Source of the DNA: Gammaproteobacteria bacterium
GTDB taxonomy: Bacteria > Pseudomonadota > Gammaproteobacteria > Arenicellales > Poriferihabitantaceae
Assembly: GCA_022826305.1 (NCBI GenBank)
Contig: JAJDVC010000250.1
Coordinates: 1-42,371 of the forward strand
Length of the DNA stretch: 42,371 nucleotides
Direction of reading: 5' to 3'
The notes under the pieces are model-generated. The model did not search any database. It was not told the origin of the DNA and saw only the letters and a program-made list of their open reading frames with translations. This document shows, one piece after another, positions 1-8,343 of this stretch (position 1 is its first letter; each line of letters starts with the position of its first letter). Position numbers and translations under genes: made by a program.

Positions 1-492
1 GACCGGCAGGCGGATTACGTCATTGACTGCAGGGGATATGCTGCCCGGGACACGCTCGGGGAGCTGCGGGGGGTAAGGGGAGAGATGATGATCCTGCAGA
101 CCGGGGAGTTGACCCTGGCCCGCCCGGTCAGGCTGCTGCACCCCCGGCATCCCGTGTATGTCGTCCCGCGCGGTCACGGTCGTTTCATGCTGGGTGCGAC
201 GGTGATCGAGAATGACGAGAGGAGGCGGGTAAGCGTACGCTCGGTACTGGACCTGCTGAATGCCGCCCTGCTGCTGGAACCCCGTTTCGGCGAGGCGGAG
301 GTGGTCGAGGTCGGTGTTGACGTCCGCCCGGCTTTCGATGACAACCTGCCGAAACTGATGCGCCGGAACAACGTGATATACATGAACGGGTTGTTCCGGC
401 ATGGTTTCCTGCTGAGCCCGGCGATGGCGGCACAGGTTGCCGAGGCGCTCCAGGATCGGGAACAGTTCAGGGCATTGCCATTATGCGCATAA
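1..492 (+). CDS. thiO: Glycine oxidase ThiO, C-terminal part (5' end outside window)
   Basis: The reading frame is open from the first base, so the gene begins upstream; the track's ATG at 85 is internal. ThiO is an FAD-dependent oxidase that converts glycine to the dehydroglycine used by ThiG for the thiazole ring. The visible part is the C-terminal substrate and FAD-binding region of the D-amino-acid oxidase fold: a VIDCRG stretch, then RPVRLLHPRHPVYVVPR, then GVDVRPAFDDNLP, and the FAD-contacting NGLFRHGFLL segment close to the end. The protein ends 10 bases inside thiS, so the two are probably translationally coupled. Any TPP riboswitch would lie upstream of the window. Family assignment is firm from the motifs and from the thiS-thiG neighbours; the N-terminal Rossmann motif cannot be checked. 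Confidence 0.93.
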   Translation, partial: DRQADYVIDCRGYAARDTLGELRGVRGEMMILQTGELTLARPVRLLHPRHPVYVVPRGHGRFMLGATVIENDERRRVSVRSVLDLLNAALLLEPRFGEAEVVEVGVDVRPAFDDNLPKLMRRNNVIYMNGLFRHGFLLSPAMAAQVAEALQDREQFRALPLCA

Positions 493-680
493 TCGTCAAT
501 GGCGAAGAGAAGGACGTGGACGGCCCCGGGCTGGGAGATGTCCTGCGCCAGTGCGGATACGACAATGAGCATGTTGCTACCGCACTCAACGGAGAATTCG
601 TGCACAGGCATCTGCGCGAGGATACCCGCATCCGTCCGGGGGACCGGATTGAAGTGGTGTCCCCCATAGCCGGCGGGTAG
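483..680 (+). CDS. thiS: Sulfur carrier protein ThiS
   Basis: A 65-residue ubiquitin-like protein that carries the thiazole sulfur as a C-terminal thiocarboxylate and delivers it to ThiG. It starts MRIIVNGEE, contains the ALNGEFV strand seen in ThiS proteins, and ends in the diagnostic Gly-Gly (SPIAGG). Length is normal for the family. It overlaps the end of thiO by 10 bases and is followed 11 bases later by thiG. No thiF adenylyltransferase is in the window, so activation of ThiS must rely on a gene elsewhere or on a MoeB-type enzyme. Confidence 0.95.
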   Translation: MRIIVNGEEKDVDGPGLGDVLRQCGYDNEHVATALNGEFVHRHLREDTRIRPGDRIEVVSPIAGG

Positions 681-691
681 GCCGATGTGTC

Positions 692-1465
692 ATGGTTGAA
701 TTCTACGGAAAGACCGTCTCGAATCCGCTTCTGCTCGGTACGGCGCGCTACCCGTCTCCGGCCATCATGGCCGAGGCGGTCAGGGCTTCGGCCGCAGAAA
801 TCGTGACGGTTTCCCTGCGTCGGGAAGCGGGCGGCAGTTCCGCCGGGCAGAAATTCTGGCAGCTGATCAGGTCGCTGGATGTCGCCGTGCTGCCCAATAC
901 CGCGGGCTGTCACTCGGCCAGGGAGGCGGTCACCACCGCACACATGGCCCGGGAGATATTCCAGACCGACTGGATCAAGCTTGAGGTCATCGGTCATCAG
1001 GATACCCTTCAGCCGGACGTGTTCGGGCTGGTCGAAGCCGCCAGGATCCTGGTCGAGGACGGTTTCCGGGTATTTCCGTATACGACCGAGGATCTGGTGG
1101 TTGCCGAAAGGCTGCTGCATGGTGGTTGCGAGGTACTGATGCCCTGGGGGTCCCCGATAGGAACCGGACGCGGGATCAACAATGAATACGGCCTGCGGTC
1201 ACTGCGGACGCATTTCGACACGGTGCCGATCGTGGTCGATGCCGGCATCGGCCTGCCTTCGCATGCAGCCCGGGCGATGGAGATCGGCTGCGACGCCGTG
1301 CTGCTCAATACCGCCGTGGCCCGTGCCGCGGATCCTGTCGCCATGGCACAGGCATTCTGCGAGGCGGTTGCGGCCGGGAAGAAGGCCTGGGAAGCCGGAC
1401 CGATGGAACCTTCCGGATTCGCCCATCCTTCAACCACCGATGCCGGCAGGGGGCAGTTCGTCTGA
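692..1465 (+). CDS. thiG: Thiazole synthase ThiG
   Basis: A 257-residue TIM-barrel enzyme that joins 1-deoxy-D-xylulose 5-phosphate, dehydroglycine and ThiS-thiocarboxylate into thiazole phosphate. The Schiff-base lysine is visible in [10 protein letters not shown] (about Lys96). Other family signatures are the N-terminal GTARYPS segment, [10 protein letters not shown], the [10 protein letters not shown] phosphate-binding loop and [11 protein letters not shown]. Its stop codon shares one base with the start of thiE (TGATG), a strong sign of coupling. Length and all key residues are normal. Confidence 0.96.
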   Translation: MVEFYGKTVSNPLLLGTARYPSPAIMAEAVRASAAEIVTVSLRREAGGSSAGQKFWQLIRSLDVAVLPNTAGCHSAREAVTTAHMAREIFQTDWIKLEVIGHQDTLQPDVFGLVEAARILVEDGFRVFPYTTEDLVVAERLLHGGCEVLMPWGSPIGTGRGINNEYGLRSLRTHFDTVPIVVDAGIGLPSHAARAMEIGCDAVLLNTAVARAADPVAMAQAFCEAVAAGKKAWEAGPMEPSGFAHPSTTDAGRGQFV

Positions 1466-2094
1466 TGCGGTGGGATCCGTTCTATCCTGTCCTTGACAGC
1501 CCCCATTGGCTGGGTCGGCTGCTGCCCCTGGGTATCCGGATGGTCCAGATCAGGATCAAGGACACGGATCCGGAACAATTGCGCGATATCCTGTTGCGTT
1601 GCCGGGACCTGTGCCGCGAGGCAGGCTGCCAGCTTGTCGTCAACGATTACTGGGAACTTGCCATTGAACTCGGCTGCAATGCGGTTCATCTGGGCCAGGA
1701 GGACCTGGACGATGCGGATCTTGCCGCCATATCCGGTGCTGGACTGGACCTTGGAATCAGCACGCATTCCGATACGGAACTCGAGCGTGCCCTGTCCTGT
1801 GATCCCGTCTACATCGCACTGGGGCCGATTTACCCCACGCGTCTGAAGAAGATGCCCTGGGGACCGCAGGGACTGGAGCGCATCAGGCAATGGAAGGACC
1901 GGATCGGAACGCTCCCACTGGTAGCCATTGGCGGCATGAGTCCCGCGCGTGCGCCGGGAGTATTCGAGGCTGGTGCGGACATCGTGTCCATGGTTACCGA
2001 TATTACCCTTGATCCGGAACCGGAGCGGCGAACCCGGCAATGGATCAGTCTGACCGACCCTTTTCGAAGCATTCCCTGTAACACGCAATCCTGA
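1465..2094 (+). CDS. thiE: Thiamin-phosphate synthase ThiE
   Basis: A 209-residue TIM-barrel enzyme that couples hydroxymethylpyrimidine diphosphate and thiazole phosphate to thiamin phosphate. Visible motifs are MVQIRIKD near the start, LVVNDYWELA, GCNAVHLGQEDL, ISTHSDTEL, the ALGPIYPT strand and VAIGGMSP with the C-terminal phosphate-binding region. The ATG overlaps the thiG stop by one base. The end is 4 bases before the next gene. The substrates come from ThiG and from a hydroxymethylpyrimidine branch that is not in the window except for the salvage genes downstream. Confidence 0.94.
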   Translation: MRWDPFYPVLDSPHWLGRLLPLGIRMVQIRIKDTDPEQLRDILLRCRDLCREAGCQLVVNDYWELAIELGCNAVHLGQEDLDDADLAAISGAGLDLGISTHSDTELERALSCDPVYIALGPIYPTRLKKMPWGPQGLERIRQWKDRIGTLPLVAIGGMSPARAPGVFEAGADIVSMVTDITLDPEPERRTRQWISLTDPFRSIPCNTQS

Positions 2095-2098
2095 AGCC

Positions 2099-3037
2099 AT
2101 GAAGAAGATCCTGCTTGTCCTTGTCGCCCTGCATGCCGGAACCGTCCAGTCCGATGACCGGCTGACCCTTGTCCTGGACTGGTTCGTCAACCCGGACCAC
2201 GGGCCCGTCATCATTGCCCGGGAAAAGGGCTATTTCTCCGAGCAGGGGCTGGAAGTCGAGATCGTGCCGCCTGCCGACCCGTCGGACCCTCCGAAGATCG
2301 TTGCGGCCGGTGGCGCGGAACTCGCGATATCGTACCAGCCCCAGCTGCATCTTCAGGTCGCGGAGGGGCTGCCGCTCGTGCGGGTAGGCACCCTGGTTGC
2401 CACTCCCCTGAACTGCCTGCTGGTTCTCGAGGACGGCCCGATCAGGTCCATCGCCGACCTCAGGGGCAGGAAGGTCGGGTTTTCCGTGGCGGGGGTCGAG
2501 GAGGCCCTGCTCTCGGCCATCCTCAGGCCCCATGGCCTGGGCATGGATGATATTGATCTCGTCAACGTGAACTGGTCGCTTTCCCCCTCGCTGATGTCGG
2601 GGCAGGTCGATGCCGTGATCGGGGCGTTCCGCAACTTCGAACTCAACCAGATGGAGATCGAGGGCGTGCCCGGGCGATGCTTTTATCTCGAAGAGGAGGG
2701 TCTGCCGCCCTATGACGAACTGATCTATGTCGCCAACCGCGATTCGATGAACCGTGATCTTGTCGCCAGATTCCTGGCCGCAACCGAAAAGGCTACCCAG
2801 TTCATCGTCAATCACCCGCAGGAAAGCTGGGAGATCTTCTCTGCAACTTCCAGGGAACTTCAGGATGAACTGAACCGCCGGGCCTGGGTCGATACCCTGC
2901 CCCGGTTCGCACTGCGGCCTGCGGCGTTCGATGCGGGACGCTATGCCGGCATGGAAGCGTTCCTGAAGGCGTCCGGACTGCTGGAAGGCATCAGCCCGGT
3001 CGGGCGTCTGGCCGTGGACGTCACGCAGGACCTGTAG
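2099..3037 (+). CDS. thiY: ThiY-like pyrimidine-precursor-binding protein (NMT1/THI5 family)
   Basis: A 312-residue periplasmic binding protein of the NMT1/THI5-like family. Residues 1-18 look like a short signal peptide (MKKILLVLVALHAG, then VQS). The mature protein opens with the family motif LVLDWFVNPDHGPV and continues with AREKGYFSEQGLEVEIV and GAELAISYQPQ. In the known ThiYXZ system the ligand is formylaminopyrimidine from thiamin breakdown, which is later hydrolysed by TenA. The next genes here are tenA, an ATPase and a permease, so the same role is inferred. Ligand identity is by context; a related pyrimidine is possible. Confidence 0.87.
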   Translation: MKKILLVLVALHAGTVQSDDRLTLVLDWFVNPDHGPVIIAREKGYFSEQGLEVEIVPPADPSDPPKIVAAGGAELAISYQPQLHLQVAEGLPLVRVGTLVATPLNCLLVLEDGPIRSIADLRGRKVGFSVAGVEEALLSAILRPHGLGMDDIDLVNVNWSLSPSLMSGQVDAVIGAFRNFELNQMEIEGVPGRCFYLEEEGLPPYDELIYVANRDSMNRDLVARFLAATEKATQFIVNHPQESWEIFSATSRELQDELNRRAWVDTLPRFALRPAAFDAGRYAGMEAFLKASGLLEGISPVGRLAVDVTQDL

Positions 3038-3046
3038 GGCAGGATC

Positions 3047-3778
3047 ATGGGCGCCCGCAAATTCCCGGAGACCGCGACCACGACGGCAACCGATTACGGC
3101 AGTGCGCTGTTCGGCGCGCTGCGGCAGCACGCCGACTGCAACTGGATGAAGTACATCCGGCATGAATTCGTCTGCCGGCTCGGTGACGGCTCTCTGCCCC
3201 GTTCCGCATTTCTCGCCTATCTGGAGCAGGACTACCTGTTCCTGCTCCATTATGCCAGGGCCTGGGCGATGGCGGTGGTGAAGTCTGAAACGGCCGGGCA
3301 GATGCGCATGGCCGCTGCCACCGTCAATGCGCTGATCAACGAGGAAATCAGCCTGCATGTGCGGGTATGCGAACGCGAGGGAATCACGGAGGAGGCGTTG
3401 CTCAATGCGCGGGAAGCGCCGCAGAACATTGCCTATACCCGCTACGTCATGGATACCGCACTTGGCGGCGATCTGCTTGACCTGCTGTGCGCCATGTCGC
3501 CTTGCGTGTTCGGATACGGGGAGATCGGCTGCCTGCTGGCCGATGCGGACACCGAGCCTGTCTACAGGGAATGGATTGATGCCTACTGCGGGGAGCCGTA
3601 CCAGGAGCTGTGCCGGAGCGTTGCCGGGCTGGTCGAGGAGGTTCGTCTCGCAAGGCTTGGCAGCGATTTCATGGGCAGTCCCAGGTGGGAATCCCTTTGC
3701 AGCCGCTTCAGTACCGCCGTCGAGCTTGAGGCGCAGTTCTGGTCGATGGGAATGGATCTTGGCAAGCCCGGCGCCTGA
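3047..3778 (+). CDS. tenA: Aminopyrimidine aminohydrolase TenA (thiaminase II)
   Basis: A 243-residue all-helical TenA-family enzyme that hydrolyses aminomethylpyrimidine from degraded thiamin to hydroxymethylpyrimidine for reuse. Features include the N-terminal YIRHEFVCRLGDGSLP segment, YLEQDYLFLLHYARAWA with the acidic residue and aromatic residues of the pocket, and the catalytic cysteine in SPCVFGYGEIG (about Cys153). This makes it the TenA_C type rather than the cysteine-less TenA_E type. It lies between the binding protein and the ATPase of the same uptake system, which links uptake directly to processing. The next gene appears to start inside its 3' end. Confidence 0.93.
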   Translation: MGARKFPETATTTATDYGSALFGALRQHADCNWMKYIRHEFVCRLGDGSLPRSAFLAYLEQDYLFLLHYARAWAMAVVKSETAGQMRMAAATVNALINEEISLHVRVCEREGITEEALLNAREAPQNIAYTRYVMDTALGGDLLDLLCAMSPCVFGYGEIGCLLADADTEPVYREWIDAYCGEPYQELCRSVAGLVEEVRLARLGSDFMGSPRWESLCSRFSTAVELEAQFWSMGMDLGKPGA

Positions 3779-4493
3779 TACGCCTCCCGGACTGTTTCTC
3801 GAGGGCAGTTTCTCCTATGGTGACAGGCCGCTGTTCTCGGATATATCCCTGTGCCTTGACGCGGGCAGATGGACATGCATGCTGGGACCTTCAGGCTGCG
3901 GAAAATCCACGTTGCTGCGCCTGATGGCGGGATTGCGTACAGACGGGGCATTCACCGGAAGCCTGGGTGCCAGCGATCATCATCCGGTGGCCGGGCGCAT
4001 TGCCTACATGGCCCAGGACGACCTGCTGTTTCCATGGTTGACGGTTGCACAGAACGTGTCGCTCGGCGCCAGGCTGCGCAGGGAATCCCCGGATTCGACC
4101 AGGGTCGGGACACTGATCCGCGAGGTTGGACTGGAAGACCATGCGACGAAGAAGCCGGGCCAGCTCTCGGGAGGAATGCGCCAGCGCTGTGCGCTGGCCA
4201 GGACCCTGATGGAGGGGACGCCCGTGGTGCTGCTGGACGAGCCGTTTTCGGCGCTTGATCCGGCGACGCGCCGGCAGATGCAGGAACTGTCATGCCGGGT
4301 CCTGTCCGGAAAGACCGTGCTGCTGGTCACCCACGACCTGGCCGAGGCGCTGCGCCTCGGCGACAGACTGTACACGATGTCGGAAAAGGGGCTGGAGTGT
4401 CATTCACTGGCGCCCAGCGACGCGATCCGCTCCCTCGAGGATCCCTGCGTGATGGCGATCCAGACCAGCGTGTTCACGGCGCTCAATTCCTGA
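3759..4493 (+). CDS. thiZ: ThiZ-like ABC transporter ATPase
   Basis: ATP-hydrolysing subunit of the pyrimidine-precursor importer. The open frame extends far upstream through tenA, but the ATPase fold begins only at GLFLEGSFSYGDRPLF. A TTG at 3759, overlapping the end of tenA by 20 bases, is the most plausible start and gives 244 residues. Visible motifs in order: Walker A GPSGCGKST, Q-loop MAQDDLLFPW, signature LSGGMRQRCALAR, Walker B VVLLDEPFSALD and H-loop LVTHDLAEAL. The start codon is uncertain; the function as ABC ATPase is not. Confidence 0.88.
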   Translation: MASPAPDTPPGLFLEGSFSYGDRPLFSDISLCLDAGRWTCMLGPSGCGKSTLLRLMAGLRTDGAFTGSLGASDHHPVAGRIAYMAQDDLLFPWLTVAQNVSLGARLRRESPDSTRVGTLIREVGLEDHATKKPGQLSGGMRQRCALARTLMEGTPVVLLDEPFSALDPATRRQMQELSCRVLSGKTVLLVTHDLAEALRLGDRLYTMSEKGLECHSLAPSDAIRSLEDPCVMAIQTSVFTALNS

Positions 4494-4509
4494 GTCGGGA
4501 CGGGATTCG

Positions 4510-5268
4510 ATGCGCCTGGGCCAGCTGCCTGATATCCTGGCTACCGTTGCCTGCCTCATCCTCGCGTGGCAACTGGTCGTGTGGCTTACCGGCGTTCCGG
4601 CCTTCATTCTTCCCGGTCCCGTACGCGTCATGTCGGCGCTTTACGACAATGCCGGCCTGATCATGTGGCATACCCTGATCACGGCAACGGAAGTGGTGAT
4701 CGGGCTGGTACTGGGCACGGCCTGCGGAATATCCACTGCGCTGTATCTCATGATGTCCGACCGCGCCCGCCGCCTGCTGCTGCCCGCCCTGGTTCTCAGC
4801 CAGACCGTGCCGGTTTTCGCCCTGGCCCCGCTGCTGACGCTGTGGCTGGGCTACGGGTTGGCATCGAAAATCGCGATGACGGTCCTGATCATCTACTTTC
4901 CCGTCACCTCGACCTTCTTCGACGGGCTGCGCACCACCCCGGGCGGCTATCTGGACCTGGCGCGGACGCTGCGCAGCCCGCACCTGTCCACGCTGCTCCA
5001 GGTACGGCTGCCCGCCGCGCTTCCTTCGCTCTCTTCGGGAGTGCGGCTGGCGGCTGTCTATGCCCCGATCGGGGCAGTGATCGGGGAGTGGGTGGGCGCC
5101 TCGAACGGACTGGGCTACCTCATGCTTCTTGCAAACGGCCGGGTAAAGACGGACCTGATGTTTGCCGCGCTGATTGTCTTGTGCGTGCTGACCATCACGC
5201 TTCGTTTCGCGGTCAGTGGACTCTGTTCCGGCATGACCCGCTGGGCCGGATACCCGGAGCAGGCCTGA
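4510..5268 (+). CDS. thiX: ThiX-like ABC transporter permease
   Basis: A 252-residue integral membrane permease with about six hydrophobic segments (for example ILATVACLILAWQLVVWL, then VVIGLVLGTACGISTALYL). The cytoplasmic coupling helix is the EAA-like stretch ALPSLSSGVRLAAVYAPIGA, followed by IGEWVGASNGLGYLM, typical of the SsuC/TauC/ThiX permease group. It follows the ATPase by 16 bases and completes the binding-protein/ATPase/permease set with thiY and thiZ. The general family also imports sulfonates and nitrate; the thiamin context gives the specific name. Confidence 0.88.
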   Translation: MRLGQLPDILATVACLILAWQLVVWLTGVPAFILPGPVRVMSALYDNAGLIMWHTLITATEVVIGLVLGTACGISTALYLMMSDRARRLLLPALVLSQTVPVFALAPLLTLWLGYGLASKIAMTVLIIYFPVTSTFFDGLRTTPGGYLDLARTLRSPHLSTLLQVRLPAALPSLSSGVRLAAVYAPIGAVIGEWVGASNGLGYLMLLANGRVKTDLMFAALIVLCVLTITLRFAVSGLCSGMTRWAGYPEQA

Positions 5269-6480
5269 GTGGACGCCCGCGCCTTCCTCACGGCATGCTG
5301 GTCGGCAGGCGTCGAGCGGGTGCGGGGAGAGCACACGGTCCGCAGCGCCCTGGAGGAGTCGGGCCCTGACCGCATAGACAACCTGCTCGCAGTCGGCAAG
5401 GCGGCATCCTCCATGTGCCTGGGCGCCCTGGATCGCCTGCCTCCCCGTGCAAGGGGCCTGCTGATCACGAAATACGGTCACGTTGATGCGGGGTTGCAGG
5501 AGGCGGGCAGGATGGAGATCCTGGAGGCCGCGCATCCCGTTCCCGACCTGCACAGCCTTGCCGCAGGTCGGCGCGCGGTGGATTTCGTCGAATCCGTGCC
5601 GGAAACGGAGAATCTTGTCATGCTGGTGTCCGGCGGCGCCTCTGCACTGGTCGAACTCCTGCCGGCGGGGTTCGGATTGCCGGAACTGGAAAGGATGACC
5701 GGAGACCTCCTGTCCCGTGGTTTCGATATCACCCGGATCAACTCGGTCAGGCGGTGCATGTCGGGAATCAAGGGCGGCAGGCTGCTGGCCCGGAGCAGGA
5801 CGGAATTCCTGTACGTCTACGCCATCTCGGATGTCCCGTCCGATGATATCGCGGTCATCGGTTCCGGCATCGGCGCAGTCGGTCCGGTTTTCGAGGGTTC
5901 ACGGGACATCCCGGCGGAATTCTCCGATCTTGTCCGGGTATCGGCGTGGGACGGGCTGGAGCATGCGCGGTCGGACCGTTGCCGGGTCACGCAGCGGGTT
6001 ATCGCGTCCAACACCCTGGCGCGCAAGGCCGCTGCACGGTATGCGGCGCAACGAGGATATCGCGTGGTGACCAACGAGGAATCCCTGCATGGTCCGGTCG
6101 AGGAAATCTCTGCCCGGATTCATGATGTGCTGGCAGGCGGTGTCAGGGGCGTGTATGTCTGGGGCGGAGAGCCGACCGTGGTGCTGCCGACGGCCCCCGG
6201 GCGGGGTGGCCGCAATCAGCATCTGGCCCTGTGCATGGCAAGGCGGCTCAGGGGAGTGCGGAACATCTCGCTGATCGCGGCGGGCACGGATGGCACGGAC
6301 GGACCCACGGACGCTGCCGGCGGCGTGATCGATGGCCGGGTTTTCGATTCCCTGCCGGGGGGCGATGACGCCCTTGCCGCCGCCGATTCGGGATCCTTTC
6401 TGGAAAGAACCGGGGCCCTGTTCATGACCGGGCCGACCGGGACCAATGTCATGGACCTGGTTATCGCGGTAAAATCCTGA
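5269..6480 (+). CDS. Glycerate 2-kinase (DUF4147/MOFRL family)
   Basis: A 403-residue kinase that phosphorylates D-glycerate to 2-phosphoglycerate. It begins at a GTG immediately after the stop of thiX. The N-terminal DUF4147 domain shows [20 protein letters not shown] and the glycine-rich [16 protein letters not shown]. The C-terminal MOFRL domain shows [24 protein letters not shown] and [16 protein letters not shown]. Length is slightly below the usual 420-450. The zero-base junction suggests it is co-transcribed with the thiamin genes although no direct metabolic link is known. Glycerate arises from glyoxylate, hydroxypyruvate or tartronate semialdehyde. Confidence 0.9.
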   Translation: MDARAFLTACWSAGVERVRGEHTVRSALEESGPDRIDNLLAVGKAASSMCLGALDRLPPRARGLLITKYGHVDAGLQEAGRMEILEAAHPVPDLHSLAAGRRAVDFVESVPETENLVMLVSGGASALVELLPAGFGLPELERMTGDLLSRGFDITRINSVRRCMSGIKGGRLLARSRTEFLYVYAISDVPSDDIAVIGSGIGAVGPVFEGSRDIPAEFSDLVRVSAWDGLEHARSDRCRVTQRVIASNTLARKAAARYAAQRGYRVVTNEESLHGPVEEISARIHDVLAGGVRGVYVWGGEPTVVLPTAPGRGGRNQHLALCMARRLRGVRNISLIAAGTDGTDGPTDAAGGVIDGRVFDSLPGGDDALAAADSGSFLERTGALFMTGPTGTNVMDLVIAVKS

Positions 6481-6508
6481 ACGGTATTGCCCGAGATCGG
6501 GGTTTGCG

Positions 6509-7588
6509 TTGAGATCGTCGAAACTGATCCATGTTGTCGGTTGCCACGCCGAAGGCGAGGTGGGCAACGTCATTGTCGGAGGGGTTCCCCCGCCGCCCGG
6601 GGACACGTTGTGGGAGCAGTCCCGCCATATCGCGCGCGATGGCGCCCTGCGCGACTTCCTGCTCCATGAACCCAGGGGAGGCGTCCATGGTCATGTGAAC
6701 CTCCTGGTTCCGGCGATCAGCCCGCAGGCGGACACCGGATGGATCATCATGGAACCGGAGGACACGCCTCCCATGTCGGGTTCGAACGCGATGTGCGTCG
6801 CGACGGTCATGATCGAGACGGGCCTGGCGGCAATGCAGGAACCGTATACGGACCTCGTGATTGAGGCACCGGGCGGGCTGGTCAGGGTGCGGGCGGCCTG
6901 CCGTGATGGACGGGTCCGGCACGTCACGGTAACCAGTGTCCCGTCTTTTGCGGATCGGCTCGATGCAGATCTCGAGGTGGAGGGCATGGGCACGCTCAGG
7001 GTGGATATCGCGTTCGGAGGTGACAGCTTCGTCATCGTGAACCCGGGCGCAGTCGGCCTCGAGATCGTGCCGGACCAGGCCAGGGATCTGGTCGAGGCCG
7101 GACGGCGGATCACCCGTGCTGCAAACGAGCAACTGGGATTCACGCACCCGCGCATGCCGGAGTGGTCTCACGTATCCTTCACCCAGTTTGCGGATCCCCT
7201 GTTCCGGGAAGGAGGCGCTTTGGTCAGCCGCAACGCGGTGGTCGTGCAGCCCGGAAAGCTGGACCGTTCCCCCTGCGGTACGGGGTGCTCGGCGAGAATG
7301 GCGGTTCTCCATGCCCGGGGGCAGCTCGCTGCCGGAGAACGGATGGTCGGACGGTCCATCATCGGATCCCGCTTCGACTGCCGGATAGAGGAAGAAACGG
7401 ATCTGGACGGCCTGCCGGCCATTGTCCCGAGCCTGACCGGCAGGGCATGGATTACCGGCTCTTTCCAGTTCATGCTGGATCCGGATGATCCGTGGCCCGG
7501 CGGTTACAGGCTTTCGGACACCTGGCCCGAAGTGCTGCAAGGCAGGCCGTCGCATGACCGTGCCGGGAACGGTTTCGCCCGGGACTGA
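6509..7588 (+). CDS. Proline racemase family enzyme (Ser/Cys type; likely hydroxyproline 2-epimerase)
   Basis: A 359-residue member of the proline racemase superfamily, starting at TTG. The first catalytic position is serine, in [10 protein letters not shown] (Ser90), where classical proline racemases have cysteine. The second is cysteine, in [13 protein letters not shown] (Cys256). [15 protein letters not shown] start and SFVIVNPG are also typical. Within the family, Cys/Thr pairs mark trans-3-hydroxyproline dehydratases, while Cys/Cys and Ser/Cys pairs are reported for 4-hydroxyproline epimerases, so an epimerase is the better guess. It follows the glycerate kinase by 28 bases in the same direction. 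No other hydroxyproline genes are visible nearby. Confidence 0.85.
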   Translation: MRSSKLIHVVGCHAEGEVGNVIVGGVPPPPGDTLWEQSRHIARDGALRDFLLHEPRGGVHGHVNLLVPAISPQADTGWIIMEPEDTPPMSGSNAMCVATVMIETGLAAMQEPYTDLVIEAPGGLVRVRAACRDGRVRHVTVTSVPSFADRLDADLEVEGMGTLRVDIAFGGDSFVIVNPGAVGLEIVPDQARDLVEAGRRITRAANEQLGFTHPRMPEWSHVSFTQFADPLFREGGALVSRNAVVVQPGKLDRSPCGTGCSARMAVLHARGQLAAGERMVGRSIIGSRFDCRIEEETDLDGLPAIVPSLTGRAWITGSFQFMLDPDDPWPGGYRLSDTWPEVLQGRPSHDRAGNGFARD

Positions 7589-7687
7589 TGCCGGGTCCGT
7601 TGACCCGGCTGTCCGGGCTGATGCAGAATCCGGCTGTGCATGCGGATCGTGCGGTCCGCCCTGATCAATCCACCGGGTTCTTGACAA

Positions 7688-8320
7688 ATGGTTTCAGGCA
7701 GGCCGGATATTCACCGATTCGATGATCGACTGGCTGCAGTCTATGGGGACGCAGGGAACAAGGAGCGGCATTACGACGAGTGGGCGTCTTCCTATGACCA
7801 TGACCTGGTGAAGGATCTGGGCTATGTGGCGCATCGCGAGGCGGCCGACATCTTCATGGAACTGGTGGCCGACACCTCGTCCGGCATTCTGGACGTGGCG
7901 TGCGGTACGGGTCTGGTGGGCAGGTATCTTCGGGAACACGGCTACCGGACGCTTGATGGTGCGGATTTTTCCGCCCGGATGCTTCACGAGTCGGGGAAAC
8001 TCGGGATATACCGGGCACTGTGGAAGCATGATTTCACGCAACCGGCGTCCCCGCCCGACTCCTATGACGCATTGATCTGCGTCGGCATGTTCTCCTATTC
8101 CCTGCCGGGGATCGTTCACATGCATCACGTGGTGAATTGTGTCCGGCCGGGAGGCTTGTGCGTGATCACGGTCAACGGTGCGGCCTGGCGCGATCTGGAC
8201 CTGGAATCTGCAGTGCGGCAGGAATCCGGGAAGCACGGCTTCGCCATTGAGCAGACAAGGACCGCAGGCTATATCGTCAAGGAGGATATTGATTCGCGGG
8301 TACTTGTGATCAGGCGCTGA
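7688..8320 (+). CDS. SAM-dependent methyltransferase (METTL27-like)
   Basis: A 210-residue class I methyltransferase. Motif I is ILDVACGTGLVGRYL with the SAM-binding glycines; the acidic end of strand two is in LDGADFSARML; motif post-II and III regions include YDALICVGMFSYS and VRPGGLCVITVNG. The N-terminal KERHYDEWASSYDHDL resembles the METTL27/Williams-Beuren group, whose substrate is not established. It is separated from the upstream enzyme by 99 bases, which hold nothing I can identify, and is convergent with the efflux genes. Confidence 0.8.
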   Translation: MVSGRPDIHRFDDRLAAVYGDAGNKERHYDEWASSYDHDLVKDLGYVAHREAADIFMELVADTSSGILDVACGTGLVGRYLREHGYRTLDGADFSARMLHESGKLGIYRALWKHDFTQPASPPDSYDALICVGMFSYSLPGIVHMHHVVNCVRPGGLCVITVNGAAWRDLDLESAVRQESGKHGFAIEQTRTAGYIVKEDIDSRVLVIRR

Positions 8321-8328
8321 GGTATCCG

Positions 8329-8343
8329 GATCCGCAACGGATC
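8329..8343. terminator. Small hairpin in a convergent 21-base gap
   Basis: GATCCG-CAA-CGGATC forms a perfect 6-bp stem with a 3-base loop exactly between the ends of the methyltransferase and the RND pump gene, overlapping the last codon of the latter. There is no T run on either strand, so it would be a weak or Rho-assisted terminator at best. Confidence 0.35.

Noticed and set aside
3357-4493. 378-residue ATPase reading through tenA
   Set aside because: The first 134 residues are an out-of-frame shadow of tenA; the ATPase fold begins after 3759.
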